Positions 18,774 to 27,576 of a stretch of 64,000 nt of DNA are shown piece after piece (within the stretch, counting starts at the first letter, position 1; every line of letters starts with the position of its first letter). Under the pieces are notes generated by a model. The model was not told the DNA's origin and ran no database searches. It saw only the letters and a program-made list of their open reading frames with translations. Source of the DNA: Sphingobacteriales bacterium (GTDB lineage: Bacteria > Bacteroidota > Bacteroidia > Chitinophagales > UBA2359); NCBI GenBank assembly GCA_016718845.1, contig JADKCK010000007.1, positions 89,632 through 153,631 on the forward strand, in the 5' to 3' direction. The position numbers were made by a program, and so were the translations under genes.

Positions 18774-19835
18774 CTAATGTTTTCTTAATACAATACGCAG
18801 GCTATTTTTTACAATTTCGCCCATGGTTTGGCAGCCTAAAAAGTCGTTGTTTTGGTAATGGTCTGCTAGTTCTTGACGTAGTTGGTGTATTTTGGGGGTG
18901 TCGGATAAGGTGTCTTGTTCCATAACATCAAGTAGTTCTTTGATGCGGTAGTGCGATGTTCTGATTCGTCCGGCAATCAACGATTGTTCTTCGCTTTGGT
19001 ATTGTCTAACGGTTTCGGCGTTTAGGCGTTTAATACACAGTTGCACATAGGCGTTGTTTTCTTTAAAAAACTGGGGCAGATAAATAGTTTTGCGTCCTTC
19101 GTAGCATTGTTGGTCAAAATCAATAGCTCGGATTCGGTATTGGGTGTCGTCAAAATCGGGGGTAATATCCACCACAAAGTTATAGGCTCGCATATCGCCC
19201 AATAATTTTATAAAACAACGTTCGTTAAATTTTACAAATTCTTTGGCAATACGTGTTTCGTTTACATCGGCGGTATCGAGGTATTTTTGGATAAATTGGT
19301 CGCCGGGTATGCCTGCAATATGCTCTTCGATAAGGGTGCTATGGTCTACGATATAGTTAATGCGGTTGGGCGACAAGATATGCTCTAACTCTAAGCCATA
19401 AATGCGCGAAGCATCGGCTAATTTAACGTAAAAATAGTCGTAGTTATCGTTAAAGGTGTTAATTATTTTTACCCTAAATGGGTTCGAGTTACCAAAGGTG
19501 CAATAATCTACCCTATCTACCTGTAAATGCTCCATCACCGATACATCGCCCGCATTTTTTATAATGGCATAAATGCGTGTTAAGGCTCCGTACAATTCGG
19601 TGCGCTCGTGTTCGTCGTAAAAAACGGTTTCCCAAAGGGTATCTTTGCCTTGTTGGTCTATTAGTGGCATCGAAAACGAGTAGCGCAGCAAACTTTTGTA
19701 GTTACAAGGTACTTGTGTTTCGCGGTCGAAGGTTTTTAGGTAGTGCCGTAGGGCTTTGTTAATGGGATAAGTGGCTTTTTTTTTGGAGATGATGTTGTTG
19801 CCACTTTTTAGTGCTTCTTCGTTGTTTTCGGGCAT
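18774..19835 (-). CDS. Uncharacterised protein with kinase-like catalytic residues
   Basis: This 353-aa soluble protein matches no family I can name. I see residues spaced as in protein-kinase-like/aminoglycoside-phosphotransferase folds: a strand ending YFYVKLAD (Lys138), a hinge-like IEEHIAGIPG (~169-178), a catalytic-loop-like GDMRAYNFVVDI (Asp214 and Asn219, five apart as in HGDLHxxN) and AIDFDQQ (Asp239, as in DFD/DFG). A C-terminal helical part follows. The kinase-like assignment is inference from these motifs alone. It lies upstream of the SPOR genes on the same strand with an 85-bp gap; any envelope role is unproven. Confidence 0.6.
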   Translation of the reverse strand: MPENNEEALKSGNNIISKKKATYPINKALRHYLKTFDRETQVPCNYKSLLRYSFSMPLIDQQGKDTLWETVFYDEHERTELYGALTRIYAIIKNAGDVSVMEHLQVDRVDYCTFGNSNPFRVKIINTFNDNYDYFYVKLADASRIYGLELEHILSPNRINYIVDHSTLIEEHIAGIPGDQFIQKYLDTADVNETRIAKEFVKFNERCFIKLLGDMRAYNFVVDITPDFDDTQYRIRAIDFDQQCYEGRKTIYLPQFFKENNAYVQLCIKRLNAETVRQYQSEEQSLIAGRIRTSHYRIKELLDVMEQDTLSDTPKIHQLRQELADHYQNNDFLGCQTMGEIVKNSLRIVLRKH

Positions 19836-19884
19836 CTACATTAAATATTAATACGGGTGAATATTGGTATTGTTTGTTTTTTTT

Positions 19885-20180
19885 TGACACATAGAAACAT
19901 AGGTTAACATAGAAACATAGTTGCTTTTATTGTCTTTTTTGACACATAGAAACATAGGTTAGGTTGTCATAGAAACATAGTTGCTTTTATTGTCTTTTTT
20001 GACACATAGAAACATAGGTTAACATAGATTTTACCTTAGCTATATTTTTTTTGACACATAGAAACATAGGTTAACATAGAAACATAGTTGCTTTTATTGT
20101 CTTTTTTGACACATAGAAACATAATTGCCTTTACTATTTTTTTGACACATAGAAACATAGGTTAACATAGAAACATAGAT
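19885..20180. repeat. Short tandem repeat array (TGACACATAGAAACATA units)
   Basis: Six copies of TGACACATAGAAACATA occur between two minus-strand genes, most followed by GGTTAACATAGAAACATAG and a TTGCTTTTATTGTC spacer. Starts are near 19885, 19942, 19999, 20052, 20107 and 20144, with spacing 36-57 bp. The units carry internal deletions and no unique spacers, so this is not CRISPR. No gene lies inside it. Confidence 0.8.
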
Positions 20181-20251
20181 TATAGCCATGCATATACTAT
20201 AATTGTCTGTGTTTTTTAGTGCCTATACAGCACTTTCATAATCAATAATGA

Positions 20252-23200
20252 TTAAAAATCCATTCCTAGCGAAAACTGCCAGCGGGCTTTGTTTCTTACG
20301 CCAGTATCTATGCCCCAACCTACGTCCATACGCACAAAATAGCCCAGCAGTTTGGTGCGTGCGCCCCAGCCGTAGCTGCCCACAATGGGGTTACGGAAAT
20401 ATTTGGTGGTGGTGCTTATGGCAGGGTTGCTGTCGTTGGTAATAATAGTGTATTGGCTACGCTCGTCGAAAGGCGAAACGCCCATCCAAGCGCTGCCCAA
20501 GTCGGCGAAGGCTATTAATTGGAAATTTTTTAGCATTTCGGAGCTTATTTGTGTGTTTAACAAATAGGTAAACACAGGCACCCGTAGCTCGGTGTTTAGC
20601 ACAAAATAGCTGGTTCCGTTGCGCACATTTTGGCTAAAGCCGCGCATATTGGTTGCCAATGCCTGAAAACCGTACTCTTCTGATTGGTCGATGGGGTTAG
20701 TTTGGTCAAATTTTTTGTTGGGGTCTATGGTTAGCCAGTTTTCGGGACCACCCAAATAGTACAAAATTTTGGCATTGCCAAACGAGTGTGCGGCGGCAAA
20801 ACGCGTTGCCCAAATCATTTGGCGATGTACTTTTTGGTAGTGTCGAGCATCAACACCCACTATGCCCACAAATTTGGTATCTTTAAAACCTACTTCAAAT
20901 TGGTTGGTATTTACAATGCCATTAAATTGTTTTCGGACATCAAAATAGGTTTTTGCGCGAGTGCCATTTAATAGGTTTAAGCCTGTGTTAATGGTGTTAT
21001 CAAACACATACTCTAATTTTATGTTCGCCCAATTATCTACGTAGCTGGGTGCCAAAAGTGTGGGTATGTCTATCGATTTAAAGATGGCTTTATCGTTTCG
21101 GTAGCCTATTGTACCGCGTAGGCTTCGGTAGGTGTCAAACGGATACGATAGTGTAAACTCGGCAAGGTGTGTTAGTTGTTTCAATGGCACTACTATGCCT
21201 TGCGGTGTGCCATCGTCGGCGGTTACACTATTAACATTTCCTCCGCGATAAAACAAAAGGCGTTTATCTAAGCGTTTTTTTATGTTGTCGTATTGCAAAA
21301 AATACTCCATGCCATTTAGTCCCAACGGAATACGAAAACCGCCCATAATGCGGTAATTTTCGAACAAGTCGGTGCACCCAACTTTAAATGCGCCGCTTAA
21401 ATCGGGGTTAGCAAAACTGCCCGTGCCATTAAATGGCTGATAGGGGGTAAACAAAATAGTATTGTCTACCTGTGTAGCTACATTATCAATACCAAATTGT
21501 AATAGGTACGAGCGTATGTCGGTGCGTTTGAAAAATTCGCGAGGACCATCGGCAGGTTTGTTAGCGCTATTGTTGGCATTACGAATAATGGTTGTGGCAA
21601 TAGGCGAGCCTACGGCTTGGTTTGGTGTTTCGGTGTTTTGGGGCGTTGGTTGTTTAGGTGTTTTGAACACATCAAACTCGGTTTGAAACGAATAATTGTC
21701 AATATCTATGGTTTCGTTTTTGTCCGATTTTAGTGTGTCAATTTTGGGTGTTTCGTTGATTGGGTTTGGCGAAATGGGTAATGGATTGTCAAAATCTATA
21801 ACAATATCATTTTTTATGGGCTTAGGTATACTAGCGGCTTTTGCTTTGGCAGCTTTTAGGCGCGCTTGGTTATCCATTTGGTTTCGGTACGATGTGTTGT
21901 CTAAAACGGGCAATGCTTGTGGTGTTGGGGCAATAGGTTGCAATGCCAATTTGTAGCGTGCATCTTCGAAGTGCAAAGTTACCAAACTATTTGCTAATAT
22001 TGCCACATCTGCCTGTATAATTCCTTTATTATAATTGCTAATAGCAACCGATTTACCAAATACTTTATAAATACTATCTTGGTCGATGCGCTCGAGCAAG
22101 CCTTTGGTGCGCCATTCGGTTATTTTTGCGGCAGGATAATTGGGATTTACAATCAGCGAATCTTTAAAAATATAGCGTTGGTCGATGCGCAACAGCGAGC
22201 TATCGAGGTAGGTTACATATTGGTTATTGATACCATTTTCGTCGCTTATATAAGCCACATGCAGCGAGTCGTAGGGACTTGGATAAGATTCGTTGGCAAG
22301 TGGGGTGTTGGTTAATCGCACCAAAAGGGCGGTTTGTCCTTCTTCGGTGGGTGGTGTTATGCGGTTAAGGTCGTAAAAAAACAGGTCGTAGGTATCGGTG
22401 GGCATAGTGGCACCTAATTTTTCCACTTTTAGGGTGTCGTTTGGGCGATTAGAGGCAAAGACAATACCTTTTTTGCCGTTTGCAAAATGGGCAAAACGGG
22501 CTTGCATTTCGGGGTAATAATCGTTGGTAAGGCGTGTGGTTTTGGTGTTTGGTATATCGTACAAAAACAAATCTATTTGCCCGGCTTGCACCGCCGAAAA
22601 AACTAGTTGGCGTGGATTCACAAAATCCATGCTTGTTACCTGCTGAAACTTGGTTATTTCGGGGTTGCGCACTTTTTCGCCACTTTCGGGGCGGTAGATG
22701 GTAAAAACGGTTTGGTCGCGGCGCTCGTATACTATAGCCAATTGTCGGCTATCGGCATCCCAAGCCAATAGGGGGTAATTTTCTTCCCAGGGTTGTTTAT
22801 ACGATTTAAAACCATTGGCAACCAAGCGTTTGCGTGTTTGGGTTTCGGTGTTGTAGAGCCATGTTAGCTGTCGTCCAATTTCGTTGGTGGTATAGGCAAT
22901 GTATTTACCATTTGGGCTAATGCGCACCTGCCCAACTACTTGCGGATGATTGGTAGTGTTTTTGTGTTTTACGTGCAGCAAGCTACTATCGGGGGCTATT
23001 GTTTGGCGGTTAGTTGCCTCCGATTTGTATAGGTTTTTGTAGTACTCGTTAAAATCTTCGATGGTGCCGTTTATGGTGTTGCCCAACACAAACACAAAAG
23101 CACTTTCTACGCTTCGGTTAACGCGTGTAAGGTACAACAAATTAGGGATAGCCACTTGCCCGTGCATTAACTCTATGTAATGCCAAAGCGCATGACCAGC

Positions 23201-23851
23201 AAGGGTGGCGCGTTCGCCGCTTAGTTTGTTAAAATTATCGAAATTGTTCGATAGCATTTCTTGTCGCAAACGGTTGTCTAATTCGGTGCTCCAACTAGTG
23301 CCCATATACGACACCAAACCATTGGTGTACCAATCGGGCAGATTAAGCAATACTGCATTTTGCAAAATTTCTTGGATATTAGTGCCAAAAACCATGCGCT
23401 CCATAGACACCCGCGAGATACCTTCGCGCACTTGTTCTTCGAGGTGATGATAATCGCCATCGAAGTAAACAAATATTTTATTGCCAATAATTTTGGTAAT
23501 GCCGCCTGTATTATTAGCCTCGATGCCAATGCCAATATTGGTTTGTTTTAGGTCGGATAAGGTGTGGTAGACCATAATCTCGACCTTTGAGCTATTTTTA
23601 AACTCTAATTTAGTTTCTATGTCGGCAAGCGAGTTTTCGGCGGTGGTGGCAGCAAATTTGGCAATATCGTATCCGCCTTGATAAAAGTAAGTAACAAAAT
23701 TTTCTGATTCGTAGTACGACCATATAAAATTGTCGTATTGCACCCTATTTTGCCCAAAATTGGTATAAAAACCCTGCGAAAAGGCAGTTGTGGGCAATAA
23801 AGCGAGCAATGTTACAACTAAAAAACGGATATGTAGATGCAGTTTTTTCAT
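20252..23851 (-). CDS. Large outer-membrane protein: inactive peptidase-like domain, TolB-type propeller, beta-barrel
   Basis: This 1199-aa protein has a signal peptide (VVTLLALLPTTAFSQ). Residues ~30-280 resemble the peptidase-MA-like domain of Bacteroidota TolB-like proteins, but the metal motif is absent (HHLEEQVREGISRV stands where HExxH would be). Residues ~310-560 hold propeller repeats (RISPNGKYIAYTTNEIGR, AWDADSRQLAIVYERRD, GIVFASNRPND). A low-complexity Pro/Asn linker (~670-790) leads to a C-terminal barrel of ~400 residues ending in an aromatic residue (WQFSLGMDF), as in surface-antigen/BamA-type barrels. The architecture recurs in Bacteroidota; its task is not established. Confidence 0.75.
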   Translation of the reverse strand: MKKLHLHIRFLVVTLLALLPTTAFSQGFYTNFGQNRVQYDNFIWSYYESENFVTYFYQGGYDIAKFAATTAENSLADIETKLEFKNSSKVEIMVYHTLSDLKQTNIGIGIEANNTGGITKIIGNKIFVYFDGDYHHLEEQVREGISRVSMERMVFGTNIQEILQNAVLLNLPDWYTNGLVSYMGTSWSTELDNRLRQEMLSNNFDNFNKLSGERATLAGHALWHYIELMHGQVAIPNLLYLTRVNRSVESAFVFVLGNTINGTIEDFNEYYKNLYKSEATNRQTIAPDSSLLHVKHKNTTNHPQVVGQVRISPNGKYIAYTTNEIGRQLTWLYNTETQTRKRLVANGFKSYKQPWEENYPLLAWDADSRQLAIVYERRDQTVFTIYRPESGEKVRNPEITKFQQVTSMDFVNPRQLVFSAVQAGQIDLFLYDIPNTKTTRLTNDYYPEMQARFAHFANGKKGIVFASNRPNDTLKVEKLGATMPTDTYDLFFYDLNRITPPTEEGQTALLVRLTNTPLANESYPSPYDSLHVAYISDENGINNQYVTYLDSSLLRIDQRYIFKDSLIVNPNYPAAKITEWRTKGLLERIDQDSIYKVFGKSVAISNYNKGIIQADVAILANSLVTLHFEDARYKLALQPIAPTPQALPVLDNTSYRNQMDNQARLKAAKAKAASIPKPIKNDIVIDFDNPLPISPNPINETPKIDTLKSDKNETIDIDNYSFQTEFDVFKTPKQPTPQNTETPNQAVGSPIATTIIRNANNSANKPADGPREFFKRTDIRSYLLQFGIDNVATQVDNTILFTPYQPFNGTGSFANPDLSGAFKVGCTDLFENYRIMGGFRIPLGLNGMEYFLQYDNIKKRLDKRLLFYRGGNVNSVTADDGTPQGIVVPLKQLTHLAEFTLSYPFDTYRSLRGTIGYRNDKAIFKSIDIPTLLAPSYVDNWANIKLEYVFDNTINTGLNLLNGTRAKTYFDVRKQFNGIVNTNQFEVGFKDTKFVGIVGVDARHYQKVHRQMIWATRFAAAHSFGNAKILYYLGGPENWLTIDPNKKFDQTNPIDQSEEYGFQALATNMRGFSQNVRNGTSYFVLNTELRVPVFTYLLNTQISSEMLKNFQLIAFADLGSAWMGVSPFDERSQYTIITNDSNPAISTTTKYFRNPIVGSYGWGARTKLLGYFVRMDVGWGIDTGVRNKARWQFSLGMDF

Positions 23852-24099
23852 ACTTTTAGGGTATTGCGAGATGGGTTTATAGGCAGATGCACGAATGAAG
23901 ATACAAGTTTAAGCCATTTTTGCGAACAGTCCAAATTTTTGCACTAAATTGTGTATAAATAACGAAAAAAGGCTCAATTTGTTATCAATACCTGCAAAAT
24001 TGTTGTTTTTTTGTGCAAAAAAGCTATCTTTGTAGTTGTAAAGTATTTGTTGGATAGATGCCCAAATGATGGGTTAATAAAACAGTAGCTTAGCTTCAA

Positions 24100-25323
24100 T
24101 TATACTTCTCTGTCCAAAACCAATTTATATCTACTAACCCACACCACCGATACCACTGCCAACAAAACACCGCTGATAAGCATAGCTACTAACCACGTAT
24201 GCGTATAAAAAATGGCAGCAATAATACCCAACATAAACGCCATGCGCACATATTCGGCGGTTATTGCCCAGCGTTTGCCATCGAGCAAGCCACCTGCGGT
24301 AAGGGTGCTGTAAATAATAAGGGCTGTTATCAACAATTTTGCCCACACAGCCAAGCTATTTTCGTAATACAACGCAGCCGACAAACCAATAATTACCACC
24401 ACACACTGCATCACCACATACCAACTTAAGGTGGTTGGTATGCGTATTAAGTGGGCAGCTTCGCGACGGCTTTCGGTTATCATTGCCAAGGTATTTTTGT
24501 ATAGCGTAGTTAATTTTTCGGGTGGTGCAATAATGTATTGCCATTTTTGGCGCCAGTTGGGTATGTTTTTTATATCTTGCCAAAGCAATATCCAGTAATA
24601 GGTATTTGCCCACACTGCATTTTTGCTGCTAAACGGTACGGTAATGCCATATTCTACGGTTTCTTTTTCGGGGGCAAATGTGCCTAACAACCTGTCCCAG
24701 ATAATAAAAACAGCTCCATAGTTTTTGTCCAAATATTGCTTGTTGCGCCCATGATGCACCCTATGATGCGAGGGCGTATTAAAAAAATACTCGAACCAAC
24801 GAGGCATAAAACCAATTGTTTGGGTATGTATCCAAAACTGATAAAGCGTAGATATGCCACCCACAATAGCAAAAGTTAAGGTGCTAAAGCCTAACAACGG
24901 AATGGGCAAAAACAGCACAAAAACTAAGTTGTTTAAAAACCAAGGCTGCCGCAATGCCACCGATAAATTGTATCGTTGGCTTTGATGATGCACAATATGC
25001 GAGCCCCACAAAAAGTTAATCTCGTGACCAAACCGATGCGCCCAATAGTAAATAAAATCGAACATAAAAAACAGCAACAAAAAACTCCACCAAGTGTTTG
25101 GTATATCAAACAAAGCAAAATGGGTGCGCACCCAATCGGACAAAACCAACAAAACCGACTTTAAAAAAATACTTAAAGCTTGCTCGCTAATGCCCGAAAA
25201 TAAATTACCAACAGTGTCGTTTAGTTCGTACAACTGTTTGTGTTGCCAACGCGATACCAATAACTCTAAACCAATCATCAACAAAAAAAATGGTATGGCG
25301 TATACAATAATATTAGTGTTCAT
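24100..25323 (-). CDS. Sterol desaturase / fatty-acid hydroxylase family protein (AGMO-like)
   Basis: This 407-aa integral membrane protein carries the di-iron histidine clusters of the superfamily: HRFGH (~92-96), HIVHH (~108-112) and HHRVHH (~186-191), with a further conserved NYGAVFIIWDRLLGTF. The length and the extra C-terminal membrane segments resemble alkylglycerol monooxygenase (TMEM195)-type members. The likely reaction is O2-dependent hydroxylation of a lipid; substrate unknown. It stands alone, divergent from pseC. Confidence 0.8.
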   Translation of the reverse strand: MNTNIIVYAIPFFLLMIGLELLVSRWQHKQLYELNDTVGNLFSGISEQALSIFLKSVLLVLSDWVRTHFALFDIPNTWWSFLLLFFMFDFIYYWAHRFGHEINFLWGSHIVHHQSQRYNLSVALRQPWFLNNLVFVLFLPIPLLGFSTLTFAIVGGISTLYQFWIHTQTIGFMPRWFEYFFNTPSHHRVHHGRNKQYLDKNYGAVFIIWDRLLGTFAPEKETVEYGITVPFSSKNAVWANTYYWILLWQDIKNIPNWRQKWQYIIAPPEKLTTLYKNTLAMITESRREAAHLIRIPTTLSWYVVMQCVVVIIGLSAALYYENSLAVWAKLLITALIIYSTLTAGGLLDGKRWAITAEYVRMAFMLGIIAAIFYTHTWLVAMLISGVLLAVVSVVWVSRYKLVLDREV

Positions 25324-25412
25324 AAAAAAACGGGGTATTTATGATGATATAATTATGTAGCTTTTAGACGCAAGCTGTTGTCAATTTGTTACAACAATTA
25401 ACACTTTTCTTG

Positions 25413-25420
25413 TACCTTTG
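25413..25420 (+). promoter_or_regulatory. Candidate -7 box (TACCTTTG) for pseC
   Basis: TACCTTTG fits TAnnTTTG and lies 64 bp before the ATG at 25485. A TTTG at 25385-25388 is 24 bp upstream, somewhat far for a -33 element. Confidence 0.45.
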
Positions 25421-25484
25421 CTGCTGTTTAGCCTACAAGCCCAATGTTAAAAAAGCAATACCAAGCATTTAAAATCTAAATTTC

Positions 25485-26630
25485 ATGATTCCATACGGTC
25501 GTCAGCACATCACACAAGCGGATATTGAGGCAGTTATTGCCACTTTACAATCCGATTATCTAACCCAAGGTCCCGCTATCACCCAATTCGAAAACAATTT
25601 TGCACAGTATATTGGCTGCAAATATGCCGTAGCTGTTACCAACGGCACTGCCGCTTTGCATTTAGCAGCTATGGCATTAGGCGTAAAAGCGGGTAGCAAA
25701 GTTATTACCACGCCCATTACGTTTGCCGCATCTGCCAATTGTATAAAATATTGTGGCGGCGATGTAGATTTTGTAGACATAGACCCGCAAACCTTTTTGT
25801 TGGATATTGATAAAGTACGAGCCAAATTAGCCGCAGCACCCAAAGGCACTTATTGTGGCATTGTACCCGTAGATTTTGCAGGCTACCCCATAGATATGGA
25901 AGCCTATCGGCAACTTGCCAACGAGTATGGCTTGTGGCTTTTAGAAGACGCCTGCCATGCACCGGGTGCTTATTTTACCGACTCGAAGGGCATACCTCAA
26001 ATGTGTGGCAATGGGCAATATGCCGATGCGGCTATCTTTTCGTTTCATCCGGTAAAACACATTGCCACCGGCGAGGGCGGCATGATTACCACCAACCGCC
26101 AAGATATTTACGAGCAACTGCTGCTGCTACGCACCCACGGCATTACCAAAAACCCCGCACTAATGAGCAAAAACGACGGCGGTTGGTATCAAGAAATGCT
26201 GCTATTGGGTTATAACTATCGCCTGTCGGACATATTGGCAACACTTGGCAACTCGCAGCTACAACGCGCCAACGAGGGTATGCAGCAGCGCCAACAAATA
26301 GCCCAACGATACATGGCTGCATTTAAAGACACAAACGTGCGATACACCCACATACCCAATGGCGTTTATCATGGGTATCACCTGTTTGTTATCCAAACCG
26401 AGCATAGGCTTGAGCTATACAACCACCTGCAAAGCCAACAAATATTTGCACAAGTACACTATGTGCCCTGCCACTTACACCCCTACTACAGGCAACAAGG
26501 CTGGACAGATGGCGACCTACCACACGCCGAACATTATTACAGCCGTACCTTAAGCCTGCCCATGTATCCAACCCTAACCAACCAACAGCAAGATTTTGTG
26601 ATTGAACAAGTATTGGCTATTTGTGGATAA
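25485..26630 (+). CDS. pseC: UDP-4-amino-4,6-dideoxy-N-acetyl-beta-L-altrosamine transaminase (PseC)
   Basis: This 381-aa DegT/DnrJ/EryC1 aminotransferase starts with the PseC signature IPYGRQHITQADIEAV and LQSDYLTQGP. It has the PLP-phosphate region TNGTAALHLA, LEDACHAPGAYF and the catalytic Lys in SFHPVKHIATGEGG. The enzyme makes the amino sugar in pseudaminic acid synthesis for surface glycans. No other pse gene is in the window, so the pathway must be completed elsewhere, or this is a related sugar aminotransferase. It converges on the next gene without a gap. Confidence 0.82.
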   Translation: MIPYGRQHITQADIEAVIATLQSDYLTQGPAITQFENNFAQYIGCKYAVAVTNGTAALHLAAMALGVKAGSKVITTPITFAASANCIKYCGGDVDFVDIDPQTFLLDIDKVRAKLAAAPKGTYCGIVPVDFAGYPIDMEAYRQLANEYGLWLLEDACHAPGAYFTDSKGIPQMCGNGQYADAAIFSFHPVKHIATGEGGMITTNRQDIYEQLLLLRTHGITKNPALMSKNDGGWYQEMLLLGYNYRLSDILATLGNSQLQRANEGMQQRQQIAQRYMAAFKDTNVRYTHIPNGVYHGYHLFVIQTEHRLELYNHLQSQQIFAQVHYVPCHLHPYYRQQGWTDGDLPHAEHYYSRTLSLPMYPTLTNQQQDFVIEQVLAICG

Positions 26631-26921
26631 TTACACCTTTGTAGTATCAACCACCAACTTATACACCCGCCCATCGGTAGTGCGGCTCATTAGGTGCATA
26701 TCTATCAGCTCGCGGCGCAGCAAAGCATGGTCGCCAAAGGTGTGCCATTGATTGATAATGGCGTTGACCTCCAACTCGGTATACGTTTTTTGGGCATCAA
26801 AATGCTCGGCTATATAGGCTAACATAAGCAACTGTTTTTGCCTATGCTTTTTCGATGCCCATTGTGTTAACTGACCTTCGGTGTTTAAATAACCTTTTAG
26901 TTTAGCGTATTTATCTTCCAT
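26631..26921 (-). CDS. DUF2087 family small protein
   Basis: This 96-aa protein has the DUF2087 core: LNTEGQLTQWASKKHRQKQLL, FDAQKTYTELEVNAIIN and ALLRRELIDMHLMSRTTDGRVYK. The segment looks like a winged helix-turn-helix and is often fused to regulators; here it stands alone. Its stop abuts the stop of convergent pseC. Role unknown. Confidence 0.75.
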   Translation of the reverse strand: MEDKYAKLKGYLNTEGQLTQWASKKHRQKQLLMLAYIAEHFDAQKTYTELEVNAIINQWHTFGDHALLRRELIDMHLMSRTTDGRVYKLVVDTTKV

Positions 26922-27121
26922 AAAAAAACAGTTTTTTTGTAGATACTGTACAAATTTAAGGCTTAAAGGTACGCTTTTTTGAACAAAGCAAAATAAGATA
27001 GCTCAAATTTAAAGTTTTTTAACAACAAATAATCTTACTGCAAATTTGTTTTTTTAAGAAACGCAACTTTCAAACTCAAACAAAGCTAAATTACACCCGT
27101 GTAATCTTTTGCAAGCAGTCA

Positions 27122-27534
27122 ACTCATTTTACGCAGCCATTGCATTAGGTAGCTATTTGTTACTTAATTTTGCGGGTCTAATGCTACTTTGCATTCCTTT
27201 TGGCAGCAAACCCGGCATTATAGGAATTGGCGTTAAGAAATGGGCATAAATGTAGCGTTAAGAAAGATATACTGTTTGAAGCACGCCACACCGAACCCCG
27301 AAAAAAGACGACCAACAAAGCGTTTGGCGTGCAAGTTTATATCTTTTAGCGGAATGTTGCACATTTTAGCCAATTACTATACAGCCTTGACTTTTTTGGT
27401 TACTTTTTTTGTCAAGAAAAAAAGTAACAAACTTTAACCAACCGAATGTAGTAGCAAAGTAACCACAAATTATCTTCAAAATCCCATGCCACTTAATATC
27501 CAACTTCTTTGCTCTACGTATGTGTAGCATCAGT
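27122..27534 (+). mobile_element. MITE copy A (413 bp)
   Basis: The left terminal repeat ACTCATTTTACGCAG matches 13 of 15 bases of the family consensus ACTCATGTTACGCAG (copy B). The right end is a decayed version (11/15). The flanking 5-bp pair AGTCA (27117-27121) and AATCA (27535-27539) is an imperfect target duplication. Inside, a nested inverted repeat (AAAGATATA...GCACGCCA with TGGCGTGC...TATATCTTT, ~27263-27347) and a GTTACTTTTTTT/AAAAAAAGTAAC hairpin are shared with copies B and C, in opposite orientation. It ends 42 bp before the ATG at 27577 and so may carry that gene's promoter. Confidence 0.75.
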
Positions 27535-27576
27535 AATCAACACTAAATTTATTACCTACTAAAAAATCAAAAAAAC

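Noticed and set aside
19885..20180. CRISPR array
   Set aside because: Repeats are not separated by unique spacers of constant length, and no cas gene is present.
24025..24032. TATCTTTG box on the plus strand
   Set aside because: It points at the 3' end of a minus-strand gene and its TTTG partner is only 11 bp away; no gene fits.
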